Position numbers and translations under genes: made by a program. Under the pieces are notes generated by a model. It saw only the letters and a list, made by a program, of their open reading frames with translations. It ran no database searches and was not told where the DNA came from. Below are positions 36,489 to 40,215 of a stretch of 40,215 nucleotides of DNA, piece by piece. The number at the start of each line of letters is the position of its first letter. Positions within the stretch are counted from its first letter, which is position 1. Source of the stretch: Arthrobacter sp. YD4 (GTDB lineage: Bacteria > Actinomycetota > Actinomycetes > Actinomycetales > Micrococcaceae); contig NZ_JAUHHD010000008.1 of NCBI RefSeq assembly GCF_030410515.1, positions 1 to 40,215 of the forward strand, written 5' to 3'.

Positions 36489-37645
36489 GCGAGCCTCCGG
36501 TACCGGAACAGCGCCGCGGTGCCCATGCCGCCGGCGATGCTGATCATCGCCAGGGCCACTTGATCGTCTGTGCCGGCGCGCCGCGCCTGGGCGAGCAGCC
36601 GGGTCACGAGCACGGCCCCCGAGGCTCCGTAGGCGTGGCCCAGCGCCAGTGCTCCCCCGTCCCGGTTGGCGCGGTCCGCGTCGATGCCCAGCCGGTCCAG
36701 GCAGGCCAGGGTCTGGGACGCGAAGGCCTCGTTGAACTCCACCAGGTCCACCGCGTCCGCTGTGGTTCCGGTCCGATCCAGCAGCCGGGCCCCGGCGTCG
36801 GCGGCACCGAGGCCCAGGAGCCGTGGGTCCACCCCCGCCGTATCCGTGCCGAGCACCAGCAGCCCGTCGCGGGCGCCCACCTCACGGGCGTGGGCCAGGG
36901 AGGTGACCACGACGGCGGATGCGGCGTCCGCGTCGAAGCAGGAGTTCCCTGCCGTGACCGTGCCGCCGGGGACGAAGGCGGCCGGGAAACGGGCGAGGAT
37001 GGCCGGCGTCAGGGAGGCGCGCGGGCCGTCGTCGTGGATCACCGTGCCGGTCCCGCCGTGCGGCACCAGGTCCACGTGGACGGTTTCGGCGTCGAAGGCA
37101 CCCGCCGCGGCGGCGGCCAGGGCCCGGCGGTGGCTGCGGAGTGCGAACCCGTCCTGCCGTTCCCGGCCGATGCCGCAGGCCTCCGCCACGTTCTCGGCGG
37201 CGGCGCCCATGTCAGGGTCGCCGAACCGCTCCGGCGCGAACCGCGCGCGGCCGTAAAACGCGGGTTCGCCGTCCGGGCCGCGGCGGGCGCGCAGCGGCGC
37301 GGTGCTGATGCTCTCCACGCCGCCGGCCAGGTATAGCTCAGTCCCGTCCCCGCCGGCGACCATGCGGGAGGCCAGCACGATCGCGTCCAGGCCGGAGCCG
37401 CACTGGCGGTCGACGGTGAGGCCGGGCACGGTGACGGGAAGGCCGGCCTCGAGGGCGGCGAGCCGGGCGACGTTCCCGCCGCCGCCCACGGCGTTGCCGA
37501 TCACGACGTCGCTGACCTTCCGGGCGGGGACGCCGGCGTCGGCCAGCAGCCGGCCCAGGACCGGGGCGAGAAGCTGTTGCGCCTCCAGCCGGCCGAACGC
37601 GCCGTGGGCCCGGCGAACCGGGGTGCGGAGCGCCCCGATGATCAC
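36485..37645 (-). CDS. Thiolase-family protein with Ser in place of the C-terminal catalytic Cys
   Basis: The 386-residue thiolase has the nucleophile Cys82 in DRQCGSG, NEAFASQ and GGALALGHAYGASG. The last motif, normally C-x-G-G-G, reads MISIAGGMG, so the base Cys is Ser369. It may still bind acyl-CoA but could be slower or differently specific. Start GTG 37645 fits the family N-terminus (IIGALRTPVRRAHG), with GGAG upstream. It lies 34 bp after the acyl-CoA ligase stop and is read with it. The B. subtilis BioY-yhfT-yhfS cluster joins the same three gene types. Confidence 0.85.
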   Translation of the reverse strand: MIIGALRTPVRRAHGAFGRLEAQQLLAPVLGRLLADAGVPARKVSDVVIGNAVGGGGNVARLAALEAGLPVTVPGLTVDRQCGSGLDAIVLASRMVAGGDGTELYLAGGVESISTAPLRARRGPDGEPAFYGRARFAPERFGDPDMGAAAENVAEACGIGRERQDGFALRSHRRALAAAAAGAFDAETVHVDLVPHGGTGTVIHDDGPRASLTPAILARFPAAFVPGGTVTAGNSCFDADAASAVVVTSLAHAREVGARDGLLVLGTDTAGVDPRLLGLGAADAGARLLDRTGTTADAVDLVEFNEAFASQTLACLDRLGIDADRANRDGGALALGHAYGASGAVLVTRLLAQARRAGTDDQVALAMISIAGGMGTAALFRYRRLA

Positions 37646-37679
37646 CGGCTGCCGCTCCGGGGGCAGCGCCGGGTACGGC

Positions 37680-39095
37680 TCAGCCAAGGCGCCGGGCCCG
37701 GGGGTCGCCGTCGGCAATCCAGGACAGCAGCAGCGCCCGGCTGGGCTTTCCGCGGTCCGTGAGCGGCAGCTCGGCCAGGAGGTAGTAGTCCAAGGGGCGT
37801 TTGCTCCGGGGAAGCAGTGACTCCAGCCCGGTGCGCAGCTGCGTGCCGGACAGGCCGCCGTGGGCCGGAACGACGCCTGCCACCAGCCGCTGCCCGCGGA
37901 CCTCGTCGGCTTGTCCGGCCGCAACGGCGGCGGCGACACCGGGAACGGAGGCGAGGGCCAGCTCCACCTCGTGCGGGTAGACGTTGGTGCCGGCGGTGTT
38001 GATCATCTCGGACCGGCGTCCCAGCAGGTGCAGCGCACCGTCCTGGAGGTAGCCCTGGTCGCCCACGGTGTACCAGGCGTTCACGGTCCGGAGGGCGGCG
38101 CCGTCGTCGCCCCAGAGGTAGCCGTCGCTGACCATGCCGCTGCGCACGCAGACGTCGCCGGGGGTTCCGTCCGGGACCGGGTTCCCGTCCTCGTCCAGGA
38201 TGCGGAGTTCCACGCCGGGAAAGGGCGTGCCGATCAGGGTCCCGGCGGGCGTGGCCGCCGCGGAGCCGCCCGGGCGGAGGCCGCCGCCGGCCACGAAGCT
38301 CAGTTCGGCCGCGCCGTAGTACTCGAAGATGGTGGCGTTGGGGGCCCAGCGCCGGGCAGCCTCGAGGGTGCGGGCGTCCAGCTTCGAGCCGGCGCAGATG
38401 ATGCTGCGCAGCCCGGAGGCATCCACGCCGCCGGCCAGGCCGCGTTCGCTGAGCAGCCGCAGCATGGTGGGGACCAGAACCAGCCGGGTGATCCCGTCGT
38501 GGCTGATGGCGGCGTGGGCGTCGCCGACGTCGAAGCCGGTCAGGGTGTGGAACTCGGTGCCGGCGTAGAGGCACTCGGCCAGCGCGTAAAGGTTCAGGCT
38601 GGCCGCCATGGTCCCGGGAGCGAGCGTCCGGTCGCCGGGCCGGAGGCCGAAGAACTCAATCGAGGACTCGAACGAGACCTGCCAGGATCGGCGGGACCGG
38701 GTGAAGGCCTTGGGCAGGGACGTGGTGCCGGAGGTCAGCCCGATCAGGAACGGGGTGTCGGGCGGCCCGTCGACCAGGTCGCCGGAATGGACGGAATCGG
38801 CGGGCAGGCCACCAGCGTACTCCCCGATCCGTTCCGTGATGGCGGCGCGCAACGCCTCCGGCCAAGTGGCGTCGAGGACGGCGCAGCGGCGGGACCCCGC
38901 AATGGCGGCGGCAAAGGCAGCGACGAAAGCGGTGGAGTTGGGTTCGGCCAGCACAGACACCGGAGGCGCCGACGCGACCAGGCCGGCGGCCCCGTCCCGC
39001 AGCTGCGCCCAGGTCAGCCGCGCGCCGCCGACGACGACGGCGGTGTCGTCGGGGCGGCTGTCGGCCCAGCGCTGGAGTCGGTCGAGAAAAGGCAT
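37680..39095 (-). CDS. Class I adenylate-forming acyl-CoA ligase
   Basis: The 471-residue enzyme activates a carboxylic acid with ATP and transfers it to CoA. Visible motifs are the P-loop LTSGTTSLPKAFTRS, the substrate region YYGAAELSF, the hinge-side YTVGDQGYLQDGALHLLGRRSEMINTAGTNVYP, and the catalytic Lys in LTDRGKPSRALL. It is shorter than most members (500-550), like YhfT-type proteins. TAAAGT lies 7 bp before ATG 39095, with no ribosome site. It forms a two-gene unit with the atypical thiolase. The acid is unknown; a pimelate-related acid is possible given the biotin genes next door, but that is a guess. Confidence 0.85.
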   Translation of the reverse strand: MPFLDRLQRWADSRPDDTAVVVGGARLTWAQLRDGAAGLVASAPPVSVLAEPNSTAFVAAFAAAIAGSRRCAVLDATWPEALRAAITERIGEYAGGLPADSVHSGDLVDGPPDTPFLIGLTSGTTSLPKAFTRSRRSWQVSFESSIEFFGLRPGDRTLAPGTMAASLNLYALAECLYAGTEFHTLTGFDVGDAHAAISHDGITRLVLVPTMLRLLSERGLAGGVDASGLRSIICAGSKLDARTLEAARRWAPNATIFEYYGAAELSFVAGGGLRPGGSAAATPAGTLIGTPFPGVELRILDEDGNPVPDGTPGDVCVRSGMVSDGYLWGDDGAALRTVNAWYTVGDQGYLQDGALHLLGRRSEMINTAGTNVYPHEVELALASVPGVAAAVAAGQADEVRGQRLVAGVVPAHGGLSGTQLRTGLESLLPRSKRPLDYYLLAELPLTDRGKPSRALLLSWIADGDPRARRLG

Positions 39096-39102
39096 CGGGG
39101 CA

Positions 39103-39147
39103 ACTTTACCGGGACGGCACCCCGACGCGGGCGGGAGCGGCTACTGT
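39103..39147. promoter_or_regulatory. Divergent leaderless promoters of the acyl-CoA ligase and ypfJ
   Basis: Minus-strand TAAAGT (39108-39103) is 7 bp before ATG 39095. Plus-strand TACTGT (39142-39147) is 7 bp before ATG 39155. Both promoters fit in a 59-bp gap, so the two -35 regions lie within about 30 bp of each other and polymerases could interfere. Confidence 0.5.
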
Positions 39148-39154
39148 GACTTGC

Positions 39155-40039
39155 ATGAGCTTCAATGACAACGTCCAGCTTGACCCGTCCCAGGTGCAGG
39201 ACCGCCGCGGCGGCGGCTCCGGACTCAAGATCGGCGGCGGGATCGGCGGCGGCGTCGTCCTGCTGCTGGCCCTGCTCTTCGGCATCAATCCGAACGTCCT
39301 CGGCGGTCTGACCTCCGGCGCCCAGGATCAGACGCAGAGCCAAGGCACGGCCCCCGCCTGCAAGACCGGCGCCGACGCCAACGCCCGGCTGGACTGCCGG
39401 ATCAACGGCACGGTCAACAGCCTCAACGCCTTCTGGCCGGAGTACCTGGCCCAGTACGGCAAGCAGTATCCGCGGCCCAAGACCGTGATCTTCAGCAACG
39501 CGACCAGCACCGGCTGCGGCAACGCCACGTCCGACGTCGGCCCGTTCTACTGCCCGGTGGACCGCACCGCCTACTTCGACCCAGGCTTCTTCCAGGAGCT
39601 CGTGGACCGGTTCGGGTCATCCGGCGGTCCCCTGGCGCAGGAATACGTGGTCGCGCACGAGTTCGGCCACCACATCCAGAACCTGCTGGGAACCATCGAC
39701 AGGGCGCAGCAGGACCCGCAGGGACCCGAGTCCGGCGGCGTCCGCGTGGAACTGCAGGCCGACTGCTATGCCGGTCTCTGGGTCAAGCACGCCACCACAG
39801 CCAAGGATCCCGCCTCCGGCCAGCCGTTCCTCGCGGCCGTCACGGACAAGGACCTGCAGGACGCGCTGTCCGCGGCCTCCGCCGTGGGCGATGACCGGAT
39901 CCAAAAGGCCGCCACCGGCCGGGTCTCCCCGGAGAGCTGGACGCACGGCTCCAGCGCCCAGCGGCAGAAATGGTTCTACCAGGGCTACACCACCGGCGAC
40001 ATCAACCAGTGCGACACCTTCAAGGTCGCCGCTCCCTAG
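39155..40039 (+). CDS. YpfJ-type neutral zinc metallopeptidase
   Basis: The 294-residue protein starts SFNDNVQLDPSQVQDRRGGG, has one membrane helix at about residues 30-48, and then an extracytoplasmic peptidase domain. The zinc motif HEFGHH lies at residues 168-173, with a further acidic ligand likely in RVELQADCYAGLW. Four Cys residues in the outer domain may form disulfides. The family is widespread, but its substrates are not known. The message is probably leaderless (TACTGT 7 bp before ATG). The gene converges on the IS end. Confidence 0.92.
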   Translation: MSFNDNVQLDPSQVQDRRGGGSGLKIGGGIGGGVVLLLALLFGINPNVLGGLTSGAQDQTQSQGTAPACKTGADANARLDCRINGTVNSLNAFWPEYLAQYGKQYPRPKTVIFSNATSTGCGNATSDVGPFYCPVDRTAYFDPGFFQELVDRFGSSGGPLAQEYVVAHEFGHHIQNLLGTIDRAQQDPQGPESGGVRVELQADCYAGLWVKHATTAKDPASGQPFLAAVTDKDLQDALSAASAVGDDRIQKAATGRVSPESWTHGSSAQRQKWFYQGYTTGDINQCDTFKVAAP

Positions 40040-40073
40040 GCTGTTGCGCTCACTTGAGCGCTGGCTTAAACGC

Positions 40074-40084
40074 CGACGGCGGCC
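40074..40084 (+). terminator. Left half of a terminator hairpin apparently split by the IS
   Basis: CGACGGCGGCC is fully complementary to 134-144 at the other window end. It follows the ypfJ stop by 34 bp, the right place for its terminator. A smaller inverted repeat (GCGCTCA/TGAGCGC, 40046-40061) precedes it but has only a 2-base centre. Confidence 0.45.
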
Positions 40085-40092
40085 AACCACCT

Positions 40093-40119
40093 GGCGGCTT
40101 CTAGCGGTCGTTGCAACAC
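40093..40119 (+). repeat. IS30-type terminal inverted repeat (left end)
   Basis: Twenty-five of 27 positions match the inverted copy at 95-121; both differences are C to T. The inner end reads GGTCGTTGCAACAC. Confidence 0.75.
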
Positions 40120-40144
40120 CCGTTATTGGGAGTTGCAACGACCG
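40105..40144. repeat. Perfect 13-bp inverted repeat inside the IS left end
   Basis: CGGTCGTTGCAAC (40105-40117) and GTTGCAACGACCG (40132-40144) flank 14 bp. The outer arm is part of the terminal repeat, so the transposase site is present twice, facing inward. It could form a hairpin that blocks reading into the element, or give a second binding site for transposase control. The right end lacks it. Confidence 0.7.
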
Positions 40145-40156
40145 TGTCGCGTTTAA

Positions 40157-40215
40157 GTGGTGAATCGAAGTGCCATCGGAGGTACTCGGATCAGGAGAAA
40201 GCAGCATTTTTTGTT
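40157..40215 (+). CDS. Possible IS30-family transposase, N-terminal fragment (partial at window end)
   Basis: Directly after a TAA, GTG codons at 40157 and 40160 open a frame that stays open to the window edge (NRSAIGGTRIRRKQHFL). A basic start suits an IS30-type DNA-binding N-terminus, but 19 residues are too few to confirm the family. There is no ribosome site, and the true start could be later. Confidence 0.4.
   Translation, partial: MVNRSAIGGTRIRRKQHFL

Larger units (their letters stand above)
40093..40215 (+). mobile_element. IS30-family element, left end only
   Basis: The left inverted repeat (40093-40119), an internal palindrome and the first codons of a reading frame are present before the window stops. 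The orientation is the same as the fragment at 1-121. CACCT directly precedes it (40088-40092) and directly follows the other fragment (122-126), as a target-site duplication would. Confidence 0.7.

Noticed and set aside
40046..40061. GCGCTCA/TGAGCGC as the ypfJ terminator.
   Set aside because: The centre has only 2 bases and no T-run follows; the split hairpin half at 40074-40084 is a better candidate.

Overview
This window is high-GC actinobacterial chromosome-type DNA, most like Arthrobacter, Pseudarthrobacter or another member of the Micrococcaceae. The grounds are the base composition, actinobacterial glgA/glgC, a DevR/DevS pair, bioY with ECF genes, and many promoters whose -10 box sits about 7 bp before the start codon. 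The genus is an inference. Nearly all the DNA is coding and the genes are mostly intact core functions. Both window ends lie inside the same kind of IS30-type insertion sequence, in the same orientation.

Layout. 1-121: right end of an IS30-type element. 183-6866: a lipid gene block (MaoC/HtdX-like dehydratase, long FabG4-like reductase, thiolase, divergent TetR regulator with a perfect 31-bp operator, long acyl-CoA oxidase/dehydrogenase), resembling the M. tuberculosis htdX-fabG4-fadA2 locus. 6993-9713: divergent glgA and glgC (ADP-glucose, glycogen/maltose-1-phosphate). 9763-11268: an odd SDR protein with a four-cysteine knuckle and no catalytic Tyr. 11275-15834: a DevR/DevS (DosR/DosS-type) heme redox/hypoxia two-component system with a universal stress protein and two FMN-binding PNPOx-like proteins. 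15865-19227: transglutaminase, alpha-E and circularly permuted ATP-grasp operon. 19421-24634: YeiH-type exporter, aminopeptidase N, lipoate ligase-like protein, ribosomal protein L31 type B. 24808-28304: rRNA/tRNA methyltransferase, TauE/SafE exporter, ABC ATPase, divergent serB. 28403-32416: SDR, Hsp20, FabG, DUF3099, a small Cys protein, SURF1. 32554-34152: ABC-F protein. 34427-39095: BioY-BioM-BioN biotin ECF transporter converging on an acyl-CoA ligase plus thiolase pair. 39155-40039: zinc metallopeptidase YpfJ. 40093-40215: left end of an IS30-type element.

The main system-level observation is a local DevR regulon. Five DosR-box-like palindromes (11275, 12367, 12404, 15271, 29875) lie before PNPOx-1, the USP gene, devR, PNPOx-2 and, 14 kb away, hsp20. 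Where a -10 can be seen, the box centre is about 41-45 bp before the predicted transcription start. DevS keeps the heme-ligand His, the distal Tyr and the phosphoacceptor His.

The second is structural. The DNA next to the two IS ends carries the same CACCT on each side and two complementary halves of one terminator hairpin, as if both window ends came from a single IS insertion between convergent ypfJ and htdX. That suggests a circle or a repeated unit, or else an IS that targets terminators. No tRNA, rRNA, CRISPR array or prophage genes were seen. No gene-free stretch exceeds 300 bases except the devR leader (12260-12730), which is described below.
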